A stretch of DNA of 64,000 nt from Thermoguttaceae bacterium. Lineage in GTDB: Bacteria; Planctomycetota; Planctomycetia; Pirellulales; Thermoguttaceae. The stretch covers positions 62,001-126,000 of the forward strand of contig JAGBAA010000143.1 of the NCBI GenBank assembly GCA_017939795.1, read 5' to 3'. The translations under genes and the position numbers were made by a program. The notes under the pieces are model-generated. The model was not told the DNA's origin. It worked only from the letters and a program-made list of their open reading frames with translations, and made no database searches. The stretch's first letter is position 1. The number at the start of each line of letters is the position of its first letter. Shown here piece after piece: positions 26,000 to 35,029 of the stretch.

Positions 26000-27820
26000 C
26001 TATTTCCTCAGCGTAAGGACCAGGACGGCGAGATCTGCGGGAGTGATGCCGCGGATGCGAGAGGCCTGATCGATCGTTTCCGGACGAATACGCGAGAGCT
26101 GCTCTTTAGCTTCCATGCGCAGCTGGCTGACCTGAAAATAGTCGAAATCTTCCGGGATCCGGATCTTCTGGAGCTTATGCGCCCGTTCCACGCTTGCATC
26201 CTGCCGCGACAGGTAGCCGGAGTATTTTGTATCCCAGCAGACCTGCTCCGTGACGCGGATGGAGTACTCTTGCAGCTGCGGGAAACGCTCCTCCAGCTCG
26301 CTCCATTCCACTTCCGGACGCCGCAGGTATTCTTCTGCCGAGACGCTTCCTCCGGAGGCGAGGCGCACTCTGGTTTCCTTCAGGAACTGGAAAAGCCGAT
26401 CGATCGCCTCTCTTTTTTCGCAGAAGATCTTCCACCGGTTTTCGTCGACCAGTCCCGCCCGGTAACCGACTTCCGTGAGCCGTCGGTCCGCATTGTCTCC
26501 GCGGAGGCGCAGACGGTGTTCCGCGCGGCTCGTGAACATGCGGTAGGGTTCATCGACCCCTTTCGTGACCAGATCATCCACCATGACGCCGAGGTACGCC
26601 TCATCGCGTCCCAGCACGATCGGCTCCTGCCCGCCGAGAGACCGGACGGCATTGGCAGCTGCGAGAAGTCCCTGACCTGCGGCTTCTTCGTAGCCGGTCG
26701 TTCCATTGATCTGTCCGGCGAAATAAAGTCCCTCCACTGCGCGTGTCTCGAGTGACGGATGAAGCTGTTCCGGCGGTGCGAAATCATACTCGATGGCGTA
26801 CGCATACCGCATGATCTGCGCATTTTCCAGACCGGCGATGTTCCGGATCATTTCACGCTGCACATCGCACGGCAGGCTGGTCGAAAGCCCGTTGACGTAG
26901 ATCTCCTGAGTATGCCGTCCTTCCGGTTCCAGATAGAGCTGGTGGCTTTCCTTTTCGGCAAACCGAACGATCTTCGTCTCGATCGACGGACAGTAGCGCG
27001 GACCGGTAGAGTTGATCTGACCAGAGTACATCGGGGCACGGTGAAGATTCTCGCGAATGATCTCATGAACGCGCGCGTTGGTGCGGGTGATCCAGCACGG
27101 GATCTGCTCGACGGTCAGCGTTTCGCGCAGAAAGGAGAACGGGACCGGGACATCATCTCCAGGGTGCATCGTGAGTTTCGTGTAGTCGATCGTTCGGCCG
27201 TTCAGACGTGCGGGCGTACCGGTTTTGAAGCGTTCGATCCGGATCCCCAGATTCTCGAGCGACGCGGTGAGCCGATCCGCCGGCATGTCGCCAGCCCGGC
27301 CTCCAGGAAACTGATTCGGACCGAAATGCAGGATGCCGCGCAGAAACGTACCTGTCGTCAGGATGACACGGGGGGCCTCGTAGATTTCTCCCAACAGCGT
27401 GCGGACTCCCGTAACGTATGGTTTTCCATCGGGGCGGGTCTCGGTGAGGATCTCCTCGACGAGCTCCTGGTGCAGCTCCAGATCCTCCGTGTTTTCCAGT
27501 CTCTCCTTCATCGCGAACTGGTACGCTTTTTTGTCTGCCTGCGCACGCGGACCGTGCATCGCAGGACCTTTCGAGCTGTTGAGCATCCGGAACTGGATCC
27601 CCGTTTCATCGATGATCTCCCCCATCAGGCCGCCGAGTGCGTCCACTTCACGCACGATCTGCCCTTTCGCCACGCCGCCGATGGCCGGATTGCAGCTCAT
27701 CTGCGAGATGGTGTCGAGATTGGAAGTCAGCAGAGCCGTCTTGGCGCCAAGGCGCGCAGCCGCGGCTGCCGCTTCAGCTCCAGCGTGTCCGCCGCCGACG
27801 ATAAGGACGTCAAATTTCAT
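26000..27820 (-). CDS. mnmG: tRNA uridine-5-carboxymethylaminomethyl(34) synthesis enzyme MnmG (GidA)
   Basis: MnmG, with MnmE, modifies the wobble uridine of several tRNAs. The 606-residue length matches the family. The FAD-binding site is VLIVGGGHAGAEAAAAAARLG at the N-terminus. Family motifs include QMSCNPAIGGVAKGQIVREV, LNSSKGPAMHGPRAQADK, GTFLRGILHFG, RFKTGTPARL, FAGQINGTTGYEEAAGQG and SRAEHRLRLRGDNAD. The C-terminal helical region ends with QASRIRGITPADLAVLV. No mnmE lies nearby. It has its own promoter. Confidence 0.97.
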   Translation of the reverse strand: MKFDVLIVGGGHAGAEAAAAAARLGAKTALLTSNLDTISQMSCNPAIGGVAKGQIVREVDALGGLMGEIIDETGIQFRMLNSSKGPAMHGPRAQADKKAYQFAMKERLENTEDLELHQELVEEILTETRPDGKPYVTGVRTLLGEIYEAPRVILTTGTFLRGILHFGPNQFPGGRAGDMPADRLTASLENLGIRIERFKTGTPARLNGRTIDYTKLTMHPGDDVPVPFSFLRETLTVEQIPCWITRTNARVHEIIRENLHRAPMYSGQINSTGPRYCPSIETKIVRFAEKESHQLYLEPEGRHTQEIYVNGLSTSLPCDVQREMIRNIAGLENAQIMRYAYAIEYDFAPPEQLHPSLETRAVEGLYFAGQINGTTGYEEAAGQGLLAAANAVRSLGGQEPIVLGRDEAYLGVMVDDLVTKGVDEPYRMFTSRAEHRLRLRGDNADRRLTEVGYRAGLVDENRWKIFCEKREAIDRLFQFLKETRVRLASGGSVSAEEYLRRPEVEWSELEERFPQLQEYSIRVTEQVCWDTKYSGYLSRQDASVERAHKLQKIRIPEDFDYFQVSQLRMEAKEQLSRIRPETIDQASRIRGITPADLAVLVLTLRK

Positions 27821-27875
27821 GGGAAAGCCTCTGAAAAAAGGAAAGTGGACCTGAAAGAGAAATTTCTCTCTTTCT

Positions 27876-27903
27876 ATTTTACCCGAATTTCAGATTTTTT
27901 CAA
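27876..27903 (-). promoter_or_regulatory. Promoter for mnmG
   Basis: Minus strand: TTGAAA (27903-27898), 16 bp, TAAAAT (27881-27876), 55 bases upstream of the ATG. Confidence 0.65.
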
Positions 27904-28346
27904 GGAACCGTCCGCCGATTTTTGAAGAAAGAAACGGAAATCGGACACTTTTCTTCACACTTTCAGGACACTGCCCTCTGCGGCGGGACGAAAAGTTCTG
28001 GAATCGCTTCTCCTTCGACTCCGATCTCGATCACAGAGGGTACTGAAATTCTTCGGAAACAGACAGAAAAAAGGAACGGGCCTTTTTTGACGTGCGCTGC
28101 GCCGAAGGAGAGGCTCGCGCTGATTTTGAAATTCACGCGGATTTTTTTCACGCAATGGCGCAAATGTTTCGCAGAGGAGACAAAGGGAAATTTGAGAGTG
28201 TGCGTTTGCGCCAGTGACCAACGGGAACGGGTTCATGTCCTTGCGCGGAAGCGCTATCGGTCGTACCGACCGCGGTGGTCGAAATCGGGGATGGGGGATG
28301 CGTGCTTCAGAATATTTTGTTTCGCATTTGCCGGACACAGGAAAAC
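27904..28346. other. Intergenic region with degenerate repeat modules
   Basis: No gene is supported. About 28100-28195 carries blocks of module R1 (GATTTTGAAATTCACGC, CAATGGCGCAAATG, GAGGAGACAAAG). About 28250-28300 resembles 12321-12365 (GTCGTAC, TGGTCGAAATC). A long plus-strand frame here shows no protein-family features. Confidence 0.55.
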
Positions 28347-28376
28347 AAAAAGCCGGATCGAATGGATCCGGCTTTT
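28347..28376. terminator. Terminator downstream of the small minus-strand gene
   Basis: AAAAAGCCGGATC (28347-28359) pairs with GATCCGGCTTTT (28365-28376), leaving a 5-base loop. On the minus strand it ends in a T run 83 bases after the stop at 28459. Confidence 0.8.
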
Positions 28377-28458
28377 CGTTTTTTATGCTGAATCGATGCT
28401 GAAATCGATGAAGGAGCGTGCTTTTTTTAGGCCGATGCGCCTGTTTTACGAAGAAAGC

Positions 28459-28683
28459 TCACTCTTCGGAGGTCTCCATCGAGATGCCGCGGCCAAGACG
28501 TTTGCGCATCCCGCCCTGCGGAGCCGCGTCGATCATGTGGGAGGTGTCGGCCGCGGAGTAGGCAAGCAGATGCTCGCGGATCTGATCCTGTTCTACCGGA
28601 GTTCCAAGATGGTCTACTGCGTCCGCGACGCCTTCGAGGACGGAACGTTTAACGCCCTGACGGATCCAATCAAAAAAGTTCAT
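28459..28683 (-). CDS. Small hypothetical protein (74 aa)
   Basis: The protein is not recognised as a named family. It starts MNFFDWIRQGVKRSVLEGV and continues as an amphipathic helical protein with a short basic stretch (MRKRLGRG) and an acidic tail. There is no signal peptide or membrane segment, so it is probably cytoplasmic. It is supported as a real gene by AAGGAAAG before the ATG, a promoter at 28852-28879 and a terminator at 28347-28376. Confidence 0.65.
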   Translation of the reverse strand: MNFFDWIRQGVKRSVLEGVADAVDHLGTPVEQDQIREHLLAYSAADTSHMIDAAPQGGMRKRLGRGISMETSEE

Positions 28684-28851
28684 GGTCTTTCCTTTTCTTC
28701 CCTGAGTCGATTTTATGTTTCCCGCGATTTCCCAAATCGCACGCAGTCTGGTTCAGAATTTCCGGAGGGATCTTGCCTTTTTTCTTTTTTTGTTCCGGAC
28801 GGCCGCGCACCGCGACGGTCAAAAAACGGAAATTCCAATCAGTATGTTTCT

Positions 28852-28879
28852 ATTCTAGCAGACTTTTGTGTTTTGTAAA
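28852..28879 (-). promoter_or_regulatory. Promoter for the 74-residue protein gene
   Basis: Minus strand: TTTACA (28879-28874), 16 bp, TAGAAT (28857-28852). The leader to the ATG is about 165 bases. Confidence 0.55.
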
Positions 28880-29088
28880 GAGCATCCCAGGGGCAAACTT
28901 TAACGAAAATACAAAAAAAATGAAAAAAACCAAAAAAACTATTCCGGAGAGGTGGGCTGCGGAGATATTTCGGATTGAGGTATTCCGAAAATGAGGGAAA
29001 GTTGGAAAATTTGGATAAAATTTAATGAAAATAATAAAAAACTTAAAGAAAGTTGGCCTATTCCCTTTTCTAAATCATGAAAATATGG

Positions 29089-29094
29089 TATAAT
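29089..29094 (+). promoter_or_regulatory. Extended -10 promoter for inositol-phosphate synthase
   Basis: TGG followed by perfect TATAAT (29089-29094), 63 bases before the ATG at 29158. The -35 position (TTTTCT, 29066-29071) is a poor match but is preceded by CCC. The 28684-29088 stretch is otherwise AT-rich with no gene seen. Confidence 0.6.
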
Positions 29095-29157
29095 TCCGGT
29101 AGCTTTGACGGTAGTGCGGTCAAAGTATACAGTACTTGATTTTGGAAGGACGAAGAA

Positions 29158-30408
29158 ATGGCGGAGAAAAACCGAACCGGATTTTGGATCATTGGGGCGT
29201 GGGGCGGAGTCGCGACGACGGCAGTCGTTGGACTTTTGAATCTTCAGAAGCAGCTGGTGCGTCCCATTGGGCTGACGACGGAACTCCCGGACTTTGCGAA
29301 CGTGAAGGGGATGCCTGCGTGGACGGATTTTGTTCCGGGCGGGTACGAGATCCGCGATTTTTCTTTTGGTCAGGCGGCCGATGAGCTGACGGAACAGCGT
29401 GCGCTGGAATCCTCAACGGCAGCGCAGGTCCGTGCCGAGCTGGAAGAACTGGATGCACGGGTCCTTCCGGGATTTCTCGCTAACAGCGGGAAGGTCGTCG
29501 AGGCGATGGCGGACCGGAAACGGGAAGAGACGCTGACGCCGCGCGAAATGCTTTTTGCGATGCAGGCAGACATGAAGGCTTTTGCGGAAGAGAATCAGCT
29601 GGAGCACCTGATCGTGGTGAATCTGATGTCTACGGAGCCGGTCTGCGAGTATTTTGAGAAGCAGACGCTCGCGAAACTTCCTGAAGCGGAACAGGCGAAA
29701 CGCCGAAACGAGTGGGAAAACTGGGACGCATTCCGTGCGCTCCTGGACGCGTCGGCAGAATCTCCGGTCCCGGCCAGTACGCTTTATGCGGCGGCTGCGA
29801 TGGAACTGGGATACGATTTCGTGAACTTCACGCCGTCGCTTGGCGCAACGCCTCCCGCATTTGAGCAGCTTGCCGAGAGGACCGCGTCGCGATTCTACGG
29901 AAATGACGGCAAGACCGGCGAAACGCTGATGAAAAGTGTTCTGGCTCCGATGTTTGCGCACCGCAATCTCCACGTGATGAGCTGGGTGGGGCACAATATT
30001 TTCGGAAACCGCGATGGGATCGTACTGGATGACCCGCACAACAAAGCGACGAAAGTTTCGAGCAAAAATCATCTGCTGGAGCAGATCCTGGGCTATCCGC
30101 CGCAGACGCTCGTGACGATCGAGTACATCAAAAGCCTCGGCGACTGGAAAACGGCTTGGGACCATATTCATTTCCAGGGTTTTCTCGGGACGCCGATGAC
30201 GCTTCAGTTTACCTGGCAGGGCTGCGATTCCCTTTTAGCCGCGCCGCTGGTCCTGGATCTTCTCCGACTGACGGAACTCGCCCGCCGGCGTAATTTTACT
30301 GGAAGAATGGATTTCCTCGCGTGCTTCTTCAAAAGCCCGATCCGGGTAGAAGAGCAGAGCTTCGTACGCCAGTTTGAGGAACTGGAAGATTGGCTCCGTG
30401 AGGAATAG
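29158..30408 (+). CDS. Inositol-3-phosphate synthase family protein
   Basis: A 416-residue NAD-dependent enzyme that would convert glucose-6-phosphate to inositol-3-phosphate, the first step to inositol or inositol lipids. The nucleotide-binding start is GFWIIGAWGGVATTAVVGL. Family motifs are IVVNLMSTEP, FTPSLGATPPAF, NDGKTGETLMKSVLAPMFA, SWVGHNIFGNRDG and SSKNHLLEQILGY. GGAAGGA lies before the ATG. The DEAD-box helicase gene follows 235 bases downstream with no terminator seen between. Planctomycetes often carry such a gene; the end product here is unknown. Confidence 0.9.
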   Translation: MAEKNRTGFWIIGAWGGVATTAVVGLLNLQKQLVRPIGLTTELPDFANVKGMPAWTDFVPGGYEIRDFSFGQAADELTEQRALESSTAAQVRAELEELDARVLPGFLANSGKVVEAMADRKREETLTPREMLFAMQADMKAFAEENQLEHLIVVNLMSTEPVCEYFEKQTLAKLPEAEQAKRRNEWENWDAFRALLDASAESPVPASTLYAAAAMELGYDFVNFTPSLGATPPAFEQLAERTASRFYGNDGKTGETLMKSVLAPMFAHRNLHVMSWVGHNIFGNRDGIVLDDPHNKATKVSSKNHLLEQILGYPPQTLVTIEYIKSLGDWKTAWDHIHFQGFLGTPMTLQFTWQGCDSLLAAPLVLDLLRLTELARRRNFTGRMDFLACFFKSPIRVEEQSFVRQFEELEDWLREE

Positions 30409-30643
30409 GATCCGGAACGTGTACGTTTCGGCAGACTGCGGACCGTGCGGATATTTGGGCATATGGATCCCGGGGATCCCCAGGCAGAAAAAGAACGGCA
30501 CAAATGCCGGGCGAAGTGAACACCGGGCAGAAAACGTCGAAAAAGAACGTCGGGCATGAAGCCGGTTCGGAACTGACGGGGCCGCCGCACGCAGCAGAAG
30601 CCGGAGACGGATCCGGCAAAGGACAGAAACACACGTTCCCCAA

Positions 30644-33600
30644 ATGAAAAACGTGAATTTTATGAACAAGAAACGCTCAAACCGCCCGAGCCGCGGGCAT
30701 GGTTCGATTGAAGAAGATTTCGTTTTTGAAGAAGTCTCGATGGACGATATGCCGAAAGTGGGATCTGGTCGGTGTCCGGGTCGGAAAATGACGGAAAAGA
30801 AAGAGTCCCGTTCCACGGAAGAGATCTGGGACGATACCGAGATCGTTTCCGAAAAAGAGATCGACGCGATGGTCGCGGGATCCATGAATGTGCAGCCGAA
30901 AGCGAAAAGCGGCCGTAAAAGCCGGCAGAAGAACGCGCGTGCGCACATTGCGTCCAATCCGTCCGTGAATCCGATGCAGGCCAAAACGGTCCTGGTCGAC
31001 GGTGTGAAGGTGGCGAATACGCGGATCCATCTGTCCGTGGAAGAAGAAATGAAGTCCCGCGGGATCAAAAAACTTCCGCAGGGAGTGAGTGCCGCCGACC
31101 TTGCGATCCCGTCGTACGACAGTGTCGTGACCTCGGCAGAACGGCGTCCTCTGGACTGTGCGCTTTACCGGGAATTCCAGGACGGCGAACTTTCTCCGCT
31201 GGATGAAATGATGCGCAGATCGCAGGAAAAATGCGCCAAAAACAAGAAATCGGCCCGTAAGGAAAAGGACGGAAGCAAAGGGAAAGCCAAAGCGGACGAA
31301 AAGAAGTCGGCGAAGGACGAAAAGTGCGAAAAGTCCGCGAAGTGCGAGAAACCCTCAAAGTGCGAGAAACCCTCGAAGTGCGGGAAGTCCGTAAAGGAAG
31401 AAAAGTCTGCGAAAGACGAAAAATCCGGGAAGCAGGAGAAGGGCTGCGGAAAGTCCGGCAAACAGGAAAGAGCCGAGAGATCCGAGATGTCGGTCAAAGG
31501 TTCCCGCAAAGAGAAGAAACTTCGGGCTTTGCATGAAGCGGAAGCAGGAGTCTGCTCTGCGATGCCGGTCAGCGTGATCCCGGGAACTGCGGTTTCTTCG
31601 GTGCCGATGCAGGGCGTCGTTTACCCGCAGGGCGTTCCGTTTCTTCCAGGTCAGCAGTTGGCCTCTCAGCCGATGGCGGGGCAGGCGATGCCCGCATATG
31701 CAGGATACCCGGCGGGAACGATGACTCCTGCAGCTCCGGTGGTTCCTGCGATGGATCCCGCTGTCCGCGCGGAACTCCTCAAGCAGCAGGAAATGCTTCT
31801 CGGAATGATCCAGCAGTGCCATCAGACGCTCGCGACGATCCAGTCTCAGCTTCTGAATCCGGTCCAGACCGTGAATCCAGTTTCGGCGATGGGGACTGCG
31901 ATGCCGATGAATCCGGCTTTCCCGGCGATACCTTCCATGCCGGCGGTTCCCGTGCAGGAAGCGGTTTCGATTTCGGATGTGTCTGCGGAAGAGGGGCTGG
32001 AAGCGGAAGAGAGCCGGCCGGAAAGTTCCGGAAAGAAAAGCTCCCGCAGAGAGCGTCAGCGGATGAAGAAAGAACGCGAGACGGAGATCTCGGCGGACGC
32101 TGACGTTCCGAAGAATGCGTCCGGCGAAGAAAAAGAACGTTCCACGGAAGAATTTCTGGCGATCTGGACGGCAGATGAATCGGAGACGGCCGAACTGGAA
32201 ACGAAAGGGAAAAAAGTTCGGAAGTGCTCGGGAAACTGCAAAAAATGCACGGAGCCGTTCTGTCTGAAACGTAAGGAAAAGGCAGAAAAAGCACTGGAAA
32301 AGGCGGCGGAAAAAGCTCGGAAGGCCGAACGTGCAGAGGATGGGAGCTCTGAAAAGGACTCCGTGAAAGATCGGCAAAAAGACCGGAAAAAAGAGCAGAA
32401 AGCGCGCCGTGAAGAACGCTTTGAAGACGACGGCGCAGACCGGGCGTCCCGACCGCAGCGCGAAAGCGGAATTTCGGGCCGAATGGATCGGATCCCGGAT
32501 CTGGTTTCTGAATTCCCGGATGAATTCGTGAGTTTTCCGGATGAGATCGGTCCGGCAGTTTCCGAAGGCTCGGATGCAGTGAATGGAAGTAAAAAAAAAG
32601 CCCCCAAAAGCCTTTTTTCTTCCGAAAAAAACGAAAATGAGCTGAATTCGGACGCTCTTGGCCTGCCGGATCCTTCTGAAATCGCAGACAGTCAGGAGAT
32701 CACGGCGCGAAAAAAGAAAAAGTCTCCCAAACCGGCGAAAGAAAACCGGGATGTGAAGGCAGAGGACACCATTAAGGATGAGCGTTCTTCTGCTGGAAAA
32801 AACGCGAAATCTGCCTCCGGCTCCAAAAGCGAAAAGTCGGTGAAGGCTCCAAAACGGGAAGAGCGTTTCCGTCAGCTGAAGGAGTCCGAGTTCGGGAAAA
32901 TGGGACTCTCGCGGGAATTGCTTTTTGCGCTGGACGATGCGCAGTATGCGACACCGTCCAGGATCCAGTCTGTCTTCATTCCTGCTGCGCTGACCGGTGA
33001 GGACGTCATGGGACAGGCGCAGACCGGAACGGGGAAAACTGCGGCATTCGCGATCCCGATCCTGCAGATGATCGATTTTGACGAAGATTCGTTTGATCCT
33101 CAGGCCCTGGTCCTCGTGCCGACGCGCGAGCTGGCGGTTCAGGTGAAGGACGAATTTGAAAAGCTGGCCAAGTATACGGATCTGGAGTGTCTTGCGCTTT
33201 ACGGCGGGAAACCTCTTCCGCCGCAGGTCCAGCAGCTGAAAGCCGGCGTAGACATCATCATCGGGACGCCGGGGCGTGTGATGGACCACATCAAGCGCGG
33301 TTCTCTGAAGCTCCGAAACCTCAAGATCGCCGTTCTGGATGAAGCAGACCGGATGCTGGATATCGGGTTCCGTCCGGACATCGAGAAGATCCTGCGGATG
33401 GCGCCGCAGTCGCGTCAGTCGCTTCTTCTCAGTGCGACGATCGCGCCGCAGGTCGAATCGATCGCACGGAAGTACATGCGGGATCCGGAGGTCCTGGACT
33501 GCTCGCAGAAAGACATTTCGAGCGAAACGATCGAGCAGTTTTATTTTACGGTCGACCCGGAACTGAAATTTGACCTTCTTCTGAAGCTCCTGGAGCGTGA

Positions 33601-34084
33601 GGATCCGAAGCAGGCCATCATTTTCTGCCGGACAAAACGCGGCGTTGAGCGGGTAGCGAATCGGCTCGGAAAGGCCGTTCAGAGTGTCGAAGCGATCCAC
33701 GGCGACCTTCAGCAGCGCAGAAGAGACCGCGTTATGGCATCGTTCCGTGCCGGGAAAACGCGCTATCTGGTCGCGACGGACGTCGTGGGGCGCGGGATCG
33801 ACGTTTCTGGGATCTCGCACATCATCAACTACGATATTCCGAAATTCTGCGATGACTATGTGCACCGCGTCGGACGTACTGGCCGAATGGGCCATGAAGG
33901 CGTGGCGTTCACGTTTGTGGCTCCGGAAGAAGGAAATGAACTGACGCGCATCGAGATGCGGATCAACCAGCTTCTCAAGCGGGATGAGATCCAGGGATTT
34001 TCCGGACTGCCTGCCATGACGGCGAACGAGCCGAAGAATGAGGAAGAAGTGAAGGAGCCGCCGAGAAGAAGACGGAGACTCTAA
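30644..34084 (+). CDS. DEAD-box RNA helicase with about 735-residue disordered N-terminal extension
   Basis: A 1146-residue protein. The C-terminal helicase core has Q motif YATPSRIQ, motif I AQTGTGKTAAF (about residue 793), PTRELA, IGTPGRV, DEADRM, LLSATI, IIFCRTKRG, ATDVVGRGID and HRVGRTGRMG, and so should remodel RNA or RNA-protein complexes. The N-terminal two thirds are low-complexity: Lys/Glu-rich, with KCEKPSK units at about 226-247, a Met/Pro/Ala/Val-rich stretch at about 305-440 around a coiled-coil-like segment, and a Cys cluster at about 527 (KCSGNCKKCTEPFC, a C-x3-C-x2-C-x4-C pattern) that might bind metal. A short basic tail (PPRRRRRL) ends the protein. No clear Shine-Dalgarno was found, so the exact start is uncertain. 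Confidence 0.85.
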   Translation: MKNVNFMNKKRSNRPSRGHGSIEEDFVFEEVSMDDMPKVGSGRCPGRKMTEKKESRSTEEIWDDTEIVSEKEIDAMVAGSMNVQPKAKSGRKSRQKNARAHIASNPSVNPMQAKTVLVDGVKVANTRIHLSVEEEMKSRGIKKLPQGVSAADLAIPSYDSVVTSAERRPLDCALYREFQDGELSPLDEMMRRSQEKCAKNKKSARKEKDGSKGKAKADEKKSAKDEKCEKSAKCEKPSKCEKPSKCGKSVKEEKSAKDEKSGKQEKGCGKSGKQERAERSEMSVKGSRKEKKLRALHEAEAGVCSAMPVSVIPGTAVSSVPMQGVVYPQGVPFLPGQQLASQPMAGQAMPAYAGYPAGTMTPAAPVVPAMDPAVRAELLKQQEMLLGMIQQCHQTLATIQSQLLNPVQTVNPVSAMGTAMPMNPAFPAIPSMPAVPVQEAVSISDVSAEEGLEAEESRPESSGKKSSRRERQRMKKERETEISADADVPKNASGEEKERSTEEFLAIWTADESETAELETKGKKVRKCSGNCKKCTEPFCLKRKEKAEKALEKAAEKARKAERAEDGSSEKDSVKDRQKDRKKEQKARREERFEDDGADRASRPQRESGISGRMDRIPDLVSEFPDEFVSFPDEIGPAVSEGSDAVNGSKKKAPKSLFSSEKNENELNSDALGLPDPSEIADSQEITARKKKKSPKPAKENRDVKAEDTIKDERSSAGKNAKSASGSKSEKSVKAPKREERFRQLKESEFGKMGLSRELLFALDDAQYATPSRIQSVFIPAALTGEDVMGQAQTGTGKTAAFAIPILQMIDFDEDSFDPQALVLVPTRELAVQVKDEFEKLAKYTDLECLALYGGKPLPPQVQQLKAGVDIIIGTPGRVMDHIKRGSLKLRNLKIAVLDEADRMLDIGFRPDIEKILRMAPQSRQSLLLSATIAPQVESIARKYMRDPEVLDCSQKDISSETIEQFYFTVDPELKFDLLLKLLEREDPKQAIIFCRTKRGVERVANRLGKAVQSVEAIHGDLQQRRRDRVMASFRAGKTRYLVATDVVGRGIDVSGISHIINYDIPKFCDDYVHRVGRTGRMGHEGVAFTFVAPEEGNELTRIEMRINQLLKRDEIQGFSGLPAMTANEPKNEEEVKEPPRRRRRL

Positions 34085-34186
34085 AATCTGAGACTCGATC
34101 AGTTTCGACATCGTCTTGAGGGAAACGGAAACGTTTCCTTCGGGACATTTGTGTGTTGTGTGAGTTTGAAAAGAAGGAGAAGAAAA

Positions 34187-34612
34187 ATGAAACACTGGAT
34201 GATGAACTGGAATAAACTTTCGTTTTCAGCGGCAGCAGCACTTCTGCTGGGTGTGTGTGTCTGCGGAGTCTGGAGTCTTTCTACTTTGCAGGCGGAGGAA
34301 AATGTTTCCGCAAACGTGACTTTTGGAGGAGATGAGATCATGGCGGCCAGTGAACGGGCGATGCTTTGCAATTCGTGTGCATTTGGAAACAAAAAAGACA
34401 ATTGCGCAAAATGCGGGAAATGGATGGCATCAAGTCGTACGCCGGCCTATCTCTGCTCCAGCTGTGGATTCGGAAACAAAAAGAACGACTGTGTGAAGTG
34501 CGGAAAATGGATCGGTTCCGGTGGGCATCCGGCCTCGATCTGCTCCAGCTGCGCGTTCGGAAACGGAAAGACTAACTGCGTGAAGTGCGGCAAATGGCGC
34601 GGCGGAAACTGA
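34187..34612 (+). CDS. Exported protein of three tandem zinc-ribbon-like repeats
   Basis: A 141-residue protein, family not recognised. An AAGGAG precedes the ATG at 34187, and residues about 12-36 form a signal peptide (SFSAAAALLLGVCVCGVWS). The mature part holds three repeats with exactly 29-residue spacing. Each is C-x2-C-x8-C-x2-C (C61/64/73/76, C90/93/102/105, C119/122/131/134) with the shared core FGN-x-K and KCGKW. Twelve ordered Cys suggest three zinc or iron sites, unusual outside the cytoplasm. It follows the DEAD-box gene by 102 bases and may share its transcript; a terminator follows at 34675. Confidence 0.75.
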   Translation: MKHWMMNWNKLSFSAAAALLLGVCVCGVWSLSTLQAEENVSANVTFGGDEIMAASERAMLCNSCAFGNKKDNCAKCGKWMASSRTPAYLCSSCGFGNKKNDCVKCGKWIGSGGHPASICSSCAFGNGKTNCVKCGKWRGGN

Positions 34613-34674
34613 GTCTGCAAAACGATTTCTGCAATAATACGCAGGTCCCCAAGCACGAATTTCACAAAAAGCAT

Positions 34675-34729
34675 GAAAAGCACGAAAGAATTTTAAAATT
34701 ACTTCGTGAGTTTCGTGCTTTTCTTTTTA
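34675..34729 (+). terminator. Terminator after the zinc-ribbon protein gene
   Basis: GAAAAGCACGAAA (34675-34687) and TTTCGTGCTTTTC (34711-34723) form a perfect 13-bp stem followed by a T-rich run. It begins 63 bases past the stop codon. Confidence 0.7.
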
Positions 34730-34730
34730 T

Positions 34731-34935
34731 GCGAATTTCAACACCGGCGAGGGGCTTTCTTTCGGCGTGGAGTCCGTCAAAAACATGAAATTTGGATTAC
34801 GGCGAAACAGGCCGTCAGGCCATTTGCCGAGAGGGAAGGCGGGGACTTTTGAAAGGCCGCCGTCTTTGAAACCCGCACCAACTTCCGGGAAAGTGCGGAC
34901 GTGCGCTCTAAAAACAGAGCGGCCAGCGAGCCTCG
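34731..34935 (+). repeat. Intergenic repeat modules R1 core (34731-34795) and R2 (34840-34935)
   Basis: 34731-34795 matches the middle of module R1 (GCGAATTTCAACACCGG, CGGCGTGGAGTCCGTCAAAA). 34840-34935 is the R2 module seen at 10506 and 21252. The R1/R2 order is reversed relative to 10506-10805. Nothing else is seen between 34730 and 35029. Confidence 0.7.
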
Positions 34936-35029
34936 GTTTCTGTGTCATCGCGCGGAAGCTCCATCTCTCTCCGCGGCTCGCGGCGTCCATTCAAAAACTT
35001 GATGTTTTGGCGTTCGTTTTTTGTGTTTT

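Noticed and set aside
27922-28878. A 318-codon plus-strand frame downstream of mnmG
   Set aside because: It crosses degenerate repeats, a terminator, and the antisense of a small gene with its own promoter; its composition is Phe/Arg/Ser-rich with no motif.
31355-34195. A 946-codon minus-strand frame opposite the DEAD-box helicase gene
   Set aside because: Arg/Phe/His-rich shadow of a gene with complete helicase motifs.
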